Below, one piece after another: positions 49,542 through 60,506 of a DNA stretch of 64,000 nt (positions are counted from its first letter, which is position 1; each line of letters starts with the position of its first letter). Position numbers and translations under genes: made by a program. Source of the DNA: Absidia repens (taxonomy: Eukaryota; Mucoromycota; Mucoromycetes; Mucorales; Cunninghamellaceae); NCBI GenBank assembly GCA_002105175.1, contig MCGE01000028.1, positions 248,001 to 312,000 on the forward strand, written 5' to 3'. A model generated the notes under the pieces. The model saw only the letters and a list, made by a program, of their open reading frames with translations. It ran no database searches and was not told the origin of the DNA.

Positions 49542-50266
49542 CAAGCAAATGGATCGTACTCATTTTTGAATTTATACTGCCCCTTTTTACCTATGTAGTA
49601 TTCATAGTATTGTGTTTTATATGTATAGCCTTTATTATTTATTTTACTCCACCTATGACTGATATATTTTGCCCCTATCCCCCTCCTTTGTTTTCATATT
49701 ATATAGATCATCCTCCTTTACTGCTTTTATGATAATTACTTCTCTTACACCTTTTCCCAATACTTCTGTTTATATTTTATGCGCCATGACTTATTATTTA
49801 TTACTTTGCCTTCCCTATATATAACTTATATGCTTCTTTTTTTTTATAAACAAATAAACAATGTGATACTCCTATCGGGGATTTGATATTGAAAATTGTG
49901 ATATATGAACGCCTTTTTAAAATATCTAAACACATTGATGGTTGCGGAGGAAGGGTGATAGGAAAATCTGTGAAGACAATGTTGGAGATTGCGGGGTGTA
50001 CGATGTTTGATATGACGTGTATTATATTTAAGCATATTCAGATTTCAATAGAAGTGTCCAAAATAACTTGATAGTCGCTTCATTGGTCGAAAAAACATGT
50101 AGGGCGCAATTCATTGAAAAAAAAAAAAGTGCATGGAATATATATATGACTGCACAGTTTCAAAGAATAATATTTTATTAATTAAATAAATAGACAATTT
50201 TTGAAGTATGATAGCAAATAGATAAAATATAAATATAGAAACTAGGTAAAAACTATAATAGCTAAA
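49542..50266. other. Convergent spacer, bHLH gene and ERG24
   Basis: These 725 bp of AT-rich 3' flanks contain a possible bHLH polyadenylation site (AAATAAAC near 49852). There is an open but protein-unlike stretch near 49880-50070. No gene is called. Confidence 0.55.
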
Positions 50267-52147
50267 TTAATAAACACCGGGAACAATTCTGTAAGGTACC
50301 TTTTCGCAATACCGATCCCAATCCTTTCCATATTTGTCACGACATTTAGCATCATCCCGACGTTCACGATGGATCAGCAAGATAGCAAAGTAGATACAAT
50401 AAAACCAAGGGATAACAGAAGAGAAGCCACAAGGCAAGCACCAAGCAATAGACATCATCCAATCACCAAGATAATTAATATGACGAGCTTTGCCCCACCA
50501 TCCGGAAGTAAGTAATCGAGATCCAGATCGAGTAGTGATATATTCCAAGTCTATAATTCAAATAAACAAAAAAAAGAAAAAGGAGGGAGGTACTATATTA
50601 TTAATCATACTTTGCCAAATAAGAGAAACAATAACGATAGCGAAAGTAAACATACCTTTGTTCTTGGGGTCATCAGGCTTTTGACGGAAGCTATCCTTTT
50701 GACTGTTTGACGCTCGGAAAATGTAATATCCCCCAACTTCCAATGTAATGACTACAGCCACTAACCAGTAGGGCAAATCCAGAGGGAAATCAGACAGGTA
50801 TCTAGCTTGTAAACTATACATCATAGGCACCCAACAGAAGTTTCCAAAGGCAAGCATGAATCCAAATCCATCTAAAACACAATAAGTCAAATAAATAAAA
50901 TATCAAGTATTTCCCATCTATCCTCTTTCTCTGGTTACCAGTAGTAATGTCCATAGTAGATAAGATCGAAGCTTCGTTCCATAATGCATCCAAGATGTAA
51001 AAAGCCTGAAATAAGACCACCAATATCATGCTGTTGGTAAGACGTTGTAATGTACTGTATTGTTTAATTGCCATACAAATATTCAAGAAGAACCAGGCAA
51101 TCAAACCAGGGCGTAGTTCAGTGAAGTACTTGACATCAAAAGTATTGATTCTTGGATTCAGTTCCCGTCCAATCATAAACTAAAAAGATAAAAAAGGAGA
51201 GGATTAGAAATATATTCCATGTCGAGGATAAGACACGTACATCATAGATAGTATTTCCAGTATTTCCACCCAAAGCCAATAATTTTTGACCTCTGAAGCT
51301 TGAAAGATAGGCTATAATTGAGACTAGGAAGGCGATGAACAAGGAGGCAACAGCAAAATGGCGGAAGTTATCTGCCACCCAGATAGGAAAATACAACCCT
51401 TGACTTTTCGATGTCATCAAGATCATAGTCATGGATGTTTGCAATACAGAGAGACCTAGAATAATGTAAAGAAGAATTTAAGATACATCGGCATAATTTT
51501 GTAGAGGAGAGATATAATTCTTACCATTCAGGCGATAGGTAAGCTTGGAGCCATCCCGGAGCTCTGTGCCTTGAATTTCTTCACCAGGCAAACTCATAGT
51601 AAAGGTGACCAACTGAGCAGAGAAGATAATAAAACAGAAAAAGGCAGTAGGATTCCAAGAAGTCAACATGGAAATAAGCATGTCCAAGTCAAATTTGAAT
51701 TGAACAAGGTCAGAGATGAAGCGGTATCCACGAGTTAAAGGTTCATAGCCCGTACTATCGCATCCAAAAGCAAATAACAGGACCAAAAGGGGCAAGCAAG
51801 TCACCATAGCAAAGGCACCCAAAGGCCCACCAAATCTTTGAAACAAACGGGAATATTTTTGTTAATTTAGCAAGCCATGCACGCCCACAACCACAACATA
51901 AACATTCCACATCTACTTACTCGTAATGTTTGGTTTTTGGATTTAGAGCAGCCCATTGTCGAGGTGTAAGCGTAGGTTTTGCCTTTTCAGCTTCCTTAGC
52001 AGCGGCTTTTGGATTGGCTTTAGAAGTCGATGCTCTTCGTTTTGTTGTTGCTGGTGATTTGCTTCTTGTGCTTTTCACATCTTTGCTACTGCTCGTATTT
52101 GCAGCATTCCGTTTGTTAGCTAGACGTCGCGAAGATCGTGTTTGCAT
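50267..52147 (-). CDS. ERG24: Delta(14)-sterol reductase (ERG24 / lamin B receptor family)
   Basis: Six exons (52147-51921, 51835-51525, 51455-51241, 51179-50939, 50871-50656, 50550-50267) encode 497 residues. The enzyme reduces the C14-C15 double bond with NADPH after lanosterol 14-demethylation, in the ER membrane. An N-terminal basic Ser/Arg/Lys segment of about 60 residues ([13 protein letters not shown]) precedes [20 protein letters not shown]. About eight to ten membrane helices follow. Family signatures are [11 protein letters not shown] in the middle and [20 protein letters not shown] near the end, with the terminal [20 protein letters not shown] then PYRIVPGVY. The basic extension resembles lamin B receptor more than yeast Erg24 and may aid nuclear-envelope retention, which is inference. 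Confidence 0.93.
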
Positions 52148-52466
52148 ATTTCCTGGGAAAAAAAAGAGAGGGAGAGAAAGGGATATTAAGTTTGCCTTTC
52201 TATCAACATAGCTGACATTCTTCCGTTGCTTTTTATTTTACCTATATTTTCAACCAGAGAGAGAATATAGGAATAAATAAGAAAAATGCACATCTAGGAT
52301 AAAAAAAATGGGACGAGGTGAAATTTTCTAAAATGAAACCCCGATATAGATTGCCAGTTTTCTAACCTTAAACTTGACAAGATCTTGACAATATGCCCCA
52401 GTTCCTTCATCCATGATTCAAATCTACTTTATATTTCAGTATAAAAAAGTATCATCTTTATTTTAC

Positions 52467-52506
<40 letters not shown>

Positions 52507-52577
52507 AGTGCATAAAAAATAAAAATAAAAACAATGACCATAACTAGGGGAGGCAGGCCGGGAATAAAAAAGTCTAT
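52148..52577. other. Spacer upstream of ERG24 with A37 run
   Basis: These 430 bp contain the ERG24 promoter region and an A37 homopolymer at 52468-52504. No gene is visible. Confidence 0.6.
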
Positions 52578-53343
52578 ACAAATGGTTCCAGGTTGAATTT
52601 CAAAGCTGTGGTAGGATAGGACAACTCAAAGTTGGCCATGACAGTAGGATGCAGGTCACCGAAGGAACCAATGTTTTCCACCTTGCGTTCATTAGTAATA
52701 GGGTCATTGTAGCAAAGGTATATATCAGCTGCTCGCCCAGGGAAGTAAGTGCCGTGTTCAGCTTCTTGAATCCCGTAGCATAATTCCTTGCTATCCTTTG
52801 TCGCCTTGGAGGTCTGAAGCATAGTCATCATACGTTCAAACAAACCATGGATCATTTCAAAACCAGACGCCTTTTCACTTTACGTAGCACATACTGACGT
52901 TCATTGCGGGTACGACGTTCACGAGAGTCATCCTTCAAACCGATATCCGATACTTCAAATACCTTGATAGGTAAGGGTGTAAACCAAGCAGGAGCGAGGT
53001 CTGGGCCAGTGAGTTGTTTTTACCTATTAGCAGGAATATCAATTTTCAATAAAGGTTGTTCAGGAACGGAATCGGAATTGTCTTCAGAAGACTAAAAACT
53101 ATCAACGAGTATATAGTATTCCTTTCCCCGTATCTGTGGTTTACCTACATCTTCTTCGAGTTCAATACCGAAACGGAAGCAAAGTTCGTTGAATTCGTCA
53201 GAAGCTGTGAAGAATAAAAACGTGGTTAATAAGACTAAGTCACTATGAGCCACATCCAGGGAAGGACAATATTATGTGGACTTGCTGTAATTTTTTCCAA
53301 GAATTTCAAAAAGTCTTTGCTTATCGGCGTTGACGGTAGGCAT
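52578..53343 (-). pseudogene. Phenylalanyl-tRNA synthetase beta subunit, internally deleted and frameshifted
   Basis: The locus keeps only the two ends of the PheRS beta gene. The 5' end (53343-53024) encodes MPTVNADKQRLFEILGKNYT, then SDEFNELCFRFGIELEED and PLLKIDIPANR in three exons. One intron has a GC donor (53285). Directly after it, from about 52980, comes sequence for the C-terminus: PLPIKVFEVSDIGLKDDSRE, then ASGFEMIHGLFERMMTML, YFPGRAADIYL, and GSFGDLHPTVMANFELSYPT ending at 52578. About 390 residues of the usual 590 are missing. Inside the 3' part there is a one-base deletion and an in-frame TAA near 52890, between NERQ and ASGFEM. Introns are kept, so this is a genomic duplicate and not a retrocopy. 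PheRS is essential, so an intact gene must lie elsewhere. Confidence 0.85.
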
Positions 53344-53734
53344 GATAAACGCGTCTGTTGAAGAAAAGGAGGTCATCCAACTGACAGGAGTGTCAAAAAA
53401 AAAAAGGCGGGCATTCAAATTCGTCACTTGGATGGCTTGGGAGAGCATTACAGAGAGCCAGAAAAAGGTACCAAAAAATCTGGCACGTTCCTCCACCTTC
53501 GTCATTTCATCATACAATCAAGGGTGAATGAATTAAAAGGAGGACCAGTCTCGTTGATATTCAATAATATTAAGAAAGATTTTGTTAGGCGTATTCAAAA
53601 AAGGATCGTTGTTTTTGGTTGATTTTGCGTTTTGTGGACCGGAATTTGAATTTTTCTAAAATAAATCTGGAGAACATACTTCTTTTATTTTCTTTTCTTC
53701 ACTTATTTTCTTACTACTTACAAAAACACGGGGA
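53344..53734. other. Spacer between PheRS-beta pseudogene and coiled-coil gene
   Basis: The two units diverge across 391 bp. The right part is T-rich and is the likely promoter and leader of the downstream gene. No recognisable gene. Confidence 0.5.
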
Positions 53735-56389
53735 ATGGTTTGCATTGGACCAAGAAAAAGGGAACCAATTTCAACAGACACAACAAATCCTGACGATGCG
53801 TCTATTGGAGGTAGTACTAGAAAGATCAATAATACCAACACAAGTGGCGCAACAACGAAACGTGCAAGCAAGCTCAAGCCTCCCAATAAGGTCGCTCATA
53901 GAACAAACACAGCAGGAACGACAGCAACGACTACAAGTAAAAGAAGCACAACAGCACCTAAAAAAACATCCTCGCCACGTCCCTCAGTAGAGAGCCGTTT
54001 ATCCAAGCAAAAAACGTCCCGTATGCCAATGAATAGTCAGCCCCTAATCAGTCCTGATCCTATCAATCGTCGACCTCTATCTCCTCGAGCTTCTCCTCGT
54101 CAAAGTATGGTTTCAGCTCGCAAATCTACTCCAGCAACAAAGATTACTCAGCCTCGCAATACAACTGCACCATCAACCAGAAAATCACCTGTGGCTCAAA
54201 TGCGGCAAGATTTTGATATTCTGAAATCGAAGGTAAAATTAAATATTAACTAAGATATTAAAACAAGACTTAAATTTCTTTGGTTTGTGGATATGATAGT
54301 ATGATGCAAATGAGCAAGTGATCGCCCAACAACAAGCTGAACTTGAACTTTTGAAACAACAATTGGCAAATATTTCTCCACTTTCGACGCCTGTGCCACG
54401 TCCACTATTAGATCAATCCACTCCACCCACCTCACTATCGAATACTTCAGTCGATCTCCAGCAAACTCAAACTTTACAGGAAAAAGATGAAGCGTTGCAG
54501 CAAAAAGACGAAGCATTGGCGGACCTGCGGCGAAAATTGGAACAAGTTACTAAGAATATGGCAGCAGCAACTAATGATAGCATCGCTCTGAAAACTTCCA
54601 TGGATGATAATAGTGGATCTGGCGACAACAATGGTATTGCTCATGGTGTCGAAAACGAATCAATGATGGATTTTTTGGCTGAAAAGGAACGTTTACTGAA
54701 GGAAAGAGAACATGACTTGGACATGCAGCTACAACATATGGAACGAGAACAGCAGCGCCTGGCTTTGGAACAAGTGGAATCTCAAATGAATGAACTTAAA
54801 TTGAAAGTAAGTCGATAAAAAAAAAGGGGGGGAGGACTCAAATTTGATACTAAAATACTATTACGTTTTATTATTTTCTTTATGTTACATTTAGAACAAA
54901 GAAGCAATCCATCAATTAGCTATCAAGGAAAAGGAATTGGATGAACTGCGAACTTCTATCCAAGATGACATCGATATTTCTCCCGCCAATAGCAACATCA
55001 TCCCAACTACCGAGAAAGAATCTGAAACGCTACTCAAATTACAACAACAGCTGAACGAACAGAAACGATTACACGAGGAAAGCTTGCGGCAGCACGAATT
55101 GGCGATCAACGAAAAGGAACGTATGCTTAATGAACAAGAAACGGCATTGGAGCTATTGAGATCGACTCATGACGAAAATGTCCACAACCTCAAAACACAA
55201 CAAACTAGCAATATTCTGAAGATGAAACAAAAACACAATCAAGCTATGTTGGAACTTCAGCAGAAAATGGATCAGATGGAACAGGCCAAGCGGGAACAAA
55301 TGCAACAGCAGGGTGATCAAGCCAAGCGGCAACAAGAACAACTGGATGGGGAACTGGAGAAGATTTTATTTGCCTTTGAACAAGCGGAACATAATCATAC
55401 TACCCAGCTACAAACTATGGAACATTCTCATCAATCTGCCATTTCCGACTTGCAACAATCTCATGTGGATCAACTGAAAACCATCGGCACATCTCAAGGA
55501 TATACATCAAAAAAGTACGTACCTTATGAAGCAGTCAGTTGGCCAGCGCCTCAACCTTTGTCTATGCTACGAAAAACGTCAGGACCTTCTCCTCGTCCTA
55601 ATCGTGTCCTTTTGAATACCACTGCTTCTTCTTCGGAACCTATTTTGACACCTTTGGACACCAAGAAAGTACAAGTTTATATCTCTACTATTAGTGGAAA
55701 TCCTGTGGTAAGATAAAAAAAAAGATAACCATTTTTTAAAATATATATATATATATAAATATATATGGCCATTTTTATTCAAATGTCTGTTTTTTTTTTC
55801 AATTCATAGATCAAAAAGAATCAAGAACGCATTCAACAGATACTGAAATCTCGGCATATAATATTTGAACTGGTCGATATAGCAGCAAGTGAAATGGCAT
55901 TACAATACATGAAGTTGAACAACAACAGTGGTTCTTCAGATGGTCGGGCAAAGGAAGTACCTCAATTGTTTGTGGGTGGTGAATTCCGTGGTGTAAGTAC
56001 AAGAAAAAAAAAAAAGCTTGGTGATAAAGCAATTCCTTATTTTATTTTTATTGGCTTAGTTGTTCAACGAAGTTGCTAAACACGACGAAGAAGGGACATT
56101 AGAAACATTGTTGGTCCCTGCAGCAAAAAGAAATTGGACGACTGCTGAACGGCAAGCTATCGAAAAAGCGACCATTGGTTCATCATCATTATCATCATCG
56201 TCATTGGACAACACACCCCACCCACCTATCCGAGTCTTGCCTCATGGACCTGTGGTTACTCCAGCATTACGCAAAACGGCTACCACGTCAACTTGTGCAC
56301 TAGATGATGAAGATGAAGCTTTATTGAAGGAATTGGAACATGAATTTATTCAAGGAAATGTGGACTTATCACAATTGGATCAAATTTAA
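53735..56389 (+). CDS. Coiled-coil protein with C-terminal SH3BGR/glutaredoxin-like domain
   Basis: Five exons (53735-54232, 54300-54806, 54895-55707, 55810-55992, 56060-56389) encode 776 residues. Residues 1-165 are basic and Ser/Thr/Pro-rich (KRSTTAPKKTSSPRPSVESR), resembling microtubule- or actin-associated linkers. About 175-560 are coiled coil with many E, K, Q and L heptads. About 580-700 form a thioredoxin-fold domain of the SH3BGR type: VQVYISTISGNPVIKKNQER, HIIFELVDIAASEMALQYMK, EVPQLFVGGEFRGLFNEVAK. The VPQLFV cis-proline loop is kept but there is no CxxC, so it is not a redox enzyme by that route. The tail is acidic. I do not know a named protein with this order. Function is not assignable; a cytoskeletal adaptor is a guess. 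Confidence 0.8.
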
Positions 56390-56903
56390 CCGTCTCCCTT
56401 GTCTATTCCCTTTCCAACCCGCTTGGCCATCCTCCGCACCCCTCCCTTTTTTCCCCTCTTTCATTTCCCTCATTCCCCTATTTTTATATTTAATAGTATT
56501 ACTGCTATCCCTATACCTATACACATTCTTTATTCTTTATCATTGTTTTTATATTTACCCCAAATAGTTTAGATATCATTTTACCCCTCTCTTTTTCATC
56601 CCATATATATCTATATATATTCATTCACAATAAAAAATCAAAAAATATATTATGTTTCAATTGCGCTTGATTTGTCCAAATTTGTAAACGGTAGTAATAA
56701 AATAGTCTTTATTTGAAGAATGTTGCATATATATATATATATAAGTATGTGTGAGTGTGTGTGTGTGATATGATAGATGTGATGTGGGTGTTTGTATGAG
56801 CATAAAAAGATGATAAAGGAAGGGTATAGTAAACTAAACAAAGTAGTATATATATATATATATATATATAGCTAAAGGGGATTATTTGGGTAAATTTCCA
56901 TGG
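56390..56903. other. Convergent 3' spacer
   Basis: This is AT-rich 3' flank of two convergent genes, with CACAATAAAAAATC near 56626 and TA/TG dinucleotide runs at 56727-56768 and 56850-56871. No gene is visible. Confidence 0.6.
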
Positions 56904-57906
56904 TTAGTTCTTGTCATTGATGGATGTAGTTGTAGTAGAAGCGACTGATTGGTTAAACGAGGCGAGTAGTTGGGTCAAATGGTCTAGAGCACCCAAAGGC
57001 GGGATTGATGTGCTACCGTCTCGGATATCACTGAGAATAGTGTCTTCCTAAATGTCAAAAAGAAAAAAAAAGATGGTCAAATGCACGTACATTTGTGATT
57101 TTCTCCTCTAATCCACCCAAGTCCCTAGCAGCATTAAAATTGTAATCACCCCACCCCCTTACCTTGATAACCTTTTCCAACGAAGGGATATGGGCAGCAG
57201 CAGTTTTTTGCAACTGAGATATAAAACATTGTAATGAGGCAGTTGAGATGGCATTCTATAAAAGGAGAGAGGATCGACCATAAAAGGTCAAGTGAGTGAG
57301 TAAAAACAGAATAGACACTAGCCCTAAAAGAAGTCTCTATCCTCTCCACCCAAACATTCCACCACTCAATCTATGCTGAACCTTAAAGAGCGTAGATATC
57401 ATAGATAGGATAGCCACAATGTTCACCCCACACTCCGTATATGACTACACAAATCCACGTACCCACGTAAAATACAATCCCAATTCTAACATAAGCCTAT
57501 TTTTCCCACACCATGTGTTTATATTTGTCTCATAAACATGTGTTAGAAACAAAAGTCCTGTATACTATATCCCAGTCTAGTGTTGAGTCAAGCTTACCTT
57601 TTCGCAAATGGAGTTGGACCGAGAAGGAGAAGATGTATCACTATATCCATTGTTGAATATCATGGCCAAGGTGGTCGGTGTAAGGATAGGAGGCGATCGC
57701 CAGTGATCTTCAAGGTTTTCGACTATTTCAAGTAATCGTTCGTCAGTCAAGTAATTCATGTTGGAAGAAGTGGTTGCCGTTGCTGTAGTTAAAGGCGCAC
57801 AAGATGATATGGCAGGTCCTTTTAATGTATCCACTAGTCCTGTTTTCTCAACGTGAGTAGACTGCTGCTGTGATCTTTCTTGACTTGTTGGTAGAGAAAA
57901 ATACAT
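56904..57906 (-). CDS. Unrecognised small protein, 181 residues
   Basis: Three exons (57906-57598, 57255-57163, 57047-56904) join in frame. The first intron is 342 bp, long for this region. I do not recognise the family. The product starts MYFSLPTSQERSQQQ, has a Ser/Thr/Ala-rich stretch and then likely helices (LTDERLLEIVENLEDHW, ASLQCFISQLQKTAAAHIPS then LEKVIKEDTIL). It closes with LGALDHLTQLLASFNQS and a Thr/Ser tail. Mostly helical, soluble and acidic, it could be a small complex subunit, but this is guesswork. A run of 41 T on the coding strand ends 22 bp before the ATG. The exon structure rests on splice signals and frame only. Confidence 0.55.
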
Positions 57907-57924
57907 TTTATCGGGGGGTGGGAG

Positions 57925-57970
<46 letters not shown>

Positions 57971-58761
57971 AGGCGGAGGAAAAAAAAATATTGGGAAATG
58001 ATGTTGACACTAAAATATTAATAACTTTAATTAGTTCGATGTCAATTCCACACCAATGTCGTAGATAACAATATACGGTGGCATTTTATAGTTTGGGTTA
58101 AATAGCCAAATTATTGATGATATCGTATCATTTAAAACACTGTAATTACCCTTAGATAATTTAATTGATTAATGCAATATTCATCACTTTAGATGACAAT
58201 TGATGGAAAGCGGAGGTTTTATTGGATTCATGGAAATCATTGTTCTGACAGCATAAAGGCCGAGGACTCTTTGCGAGTTTGATTTCCTTCATCGATTATT
58301 GCAAACTTTTTATTGATGTTGAATAAGAATAAATAACTACAGTTGCCTTTCGTTGATCATCAAAAAAGAGGGCACGGACATCGTTTTTCATAAGATTTAT
58401 CATGCACAGTTGAATTTTTTTTAAAGTGCGACTATTGTACAGTACTGTACATACTGTATTTATTCATTTCACTTTACCCAATCCTGTTACATAATTCAAG
58501 AGACTACAATAAGTTGATTGCTAATAATATATATATATAGAAATAAAAAAACAAAACAAAAAAACACACCATAAAAGCAGTCGATCAAAGGAATATTTTA
58601 TTTTCAAGCATTGTATATATGAATGAGTAAGAGTTGTAAAAGGTATCCAATTTAATTGCGACCTTAAAAATAAATATAAACTACGAAAATATACAAACAA
58701 AGGGATAGGAGCAAAAACCTAAAATGAATGGAATGAATAATAATAAAACCCTAGCCAATGA
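57907..58761. other. Spacer with A41 homopolymer
   Basis: This 855-bp spacer begins with an A41 run at 57928-57968 and contains a palindromic GTACAGTACTGTAC at about 58437. The right end is the 3' flank of the SKAR-like gene. No gene or R1 copy is visible. Confidence 0.6.
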
Positions 58762-59132
58762 TCAAGAGCGTTTACTGGTGTATAATACTTGTGATCTATA
58801 ATATAAACAAAAACCGTGAGTGACAAGCTCATCAACTCAGCTTAACTCTTTTAACATGATGACTTCTTTTCCACACTTACGTTGTCCTGTAACCAGATCG
58901 AGTAGGAGCAATCACAGAGCGCATCACTGGCACGGGCGACTGACGAAGTGTGGCTCGGATAATACGCTCGTCTATGTATTCATTGTCAAATTTTGCAATA
59001 CAATCCAAAGCTGATTGACGGTCAAGGTATTCTACTTCAGCTTCCCCACATGATCGTCCTCGGGGGTCCTTGACTAGTTCACATCGGGTAACAGGTCCAA
59101 ACGCACCACAAGCAGCCTTATCATATATGCAA

Positions 59133-59183
<51 letters not shown>

Positions 59184-60288
59184 CCATTAATAACCAGAAA
59201 AAAAATTAATATCCTAATTCTTATCTATCTTTCCCATGTTTTTGTTTTACCTTGACATCGTTGACAGTGGCGTTAGGATCCAGATTACTTAGAATAACAA
59301 CGTTGGGAGAAGATTGATTGTATGGTGGTACTGAAGGAGGGATTGTATCGTTGCTGTTTACCATTGGACGAAATGAAAAATTAGCGCCGCCCATCTGCAT
59401 TGTCTGTTGTTGTTGTTGCTGTAGTTGCTGTTGTTGTTGTAGTAAGGATTGTTGAGATTCAAATTCCGTGCGTTGATCTAGCTGTCGCTGTAACTCTAGT
59501 ATATGTTCCCTTTGGCTTTGTAATTGTTGTTGAAGATGCTGATCCATTTGTTGCCTTAGCTGCTGTTCTTGGTGCTGTTGTTGCTGTTGTTGCAGGTATT
59601 GCTTAAATGGATGATCGGCATCGTTGATTTGACGTTGTAATTGTTGTTGATGCATATCTTGTTGCGGCTGTTCTTGTGGAATTGATGCCAATTTTTCGGC
59701 AGGAGGAGGAGAAATTGTCGCTCTGGTATTTTCTATCTTCTTCGTGATAACGATTGTTGCTGGATCCACTTCAACGCCACTTCTACTAGTTCTCGTCGAC
59801 TTTGTCAATGAAGAAGACGACGCGCTGGGCGATGTTGAAAATCCATGTTGATTCACTTTTTTCGTAATGATGAGCCCATGGGAATCACCTCTTTCTGTAT
59901 CACTGTCATCTTGATGGTTGGAGGAGTAAGACGATGTACCGCTGCTTCGCTGTTGATGTCTCTGTCGATTGGGTAAGCTTGCTGTTGTAAGACCACCGTT
60001 GCTATTGCCACGTTTTCCTATCCTACCACGTAAATCTGTTTTTTCAATGCCGCGTTGCCGATCCCCAGACCTAGTGCTGTGACTAATGCGCGTCCTAAGA
60101 TCAGACTTGTAGCCAGTATTGTCATGATGTTGTGAGTCGTGTCTTGAAATAGTGCTGCTAAAGGAAGGGCGTGATGTCGAAGAGGAATGTCTATGGGTAG
60201 AAGAGGAGCTGCCAGTATGTGGTCTTCTGCGAGAAGAATTTTTGTATTTCGATCCAATAATATCGTCCAAAGAAGAGTCGAGGTCCAT
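58762..60288 (-). CDS. mRNA export adaptor-like RRM protein (SKAR/POLDIP3-Aly type)
   Basis: Three exons (60288-59251, 59116-58881, 58795-58762) encode 435 residues. The N-terminus MDLDSSLDDIIGSKYK fits the UAP56-binding motif of Aly/REF and SKAR. Two DLRxRI motifs (SDLRTRI, TDLRGRI) and two ITKK[VI] motifs (LIITKKVNQ, IVITKKIEN) follow in a disordered Ser/Arg/Gln-rich region with short polyQ runs. A single RRM sits at the C-terminal end (about 328-420): NVVILSNLDPNATVNDVKAA, CGAFGPVTRCELVKD, GEAEVEYLDRQSALDCIAKF. This order is that of animal SKAR/POLDIP3, which joins the exon-junction and TREX complexes. Assignment to this class is inference from architecture. The first intron holds an AAT microsatellite. 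The last exon has 11 codons and rests on splice signals. Confidence 0.78.
59133..59180. repeat. (AAT)n microsatellite in an intron
   Basis: About 16 AAT units lie in intron 1 of the SKAR-like gene, close to its acceptor site. Confidence 0.9.
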
Positions 60289-60506
60289 TGCAGTATAAAA
60301 TCAATGAATGAATAGTGGTTGAGGAGAAAAGAGCTTCAAAAAAGAAAAAAGAAAATGAAAAAGAACCATGAATGTGTTATTACAATTACCGCTTCTGCCT
60401 CCTAGCCAATAGAATTTTGCAGTCACCGGGTTACAAATAGGGCAAGATGGGGTCAAATTTTTCGTTTCCTCCCCTATCTCTCACTCTCGCAAGCTGACTA
60501 TTCCTC
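60289..60506. promoter_or_regulatory. Divergent promoter between the SKAR-like gene and TAH18
   Basis: Only 218 bp separate the two divergent start codons. The stretch includes AGCCAATAG at about 60403, a CCAAT-type box, and CACCGGG. Sharing of this box by the two genes is possible but unproven. Confidence 0.5.

Noticed and set aside
52990..53024. A very short intron joining the PheRS beta head and tail into one functional mini-protein.
   Set aside because: The gap is far below the size of introns here, the frames do not join, and a later frameshift and TAA would still stop translation.
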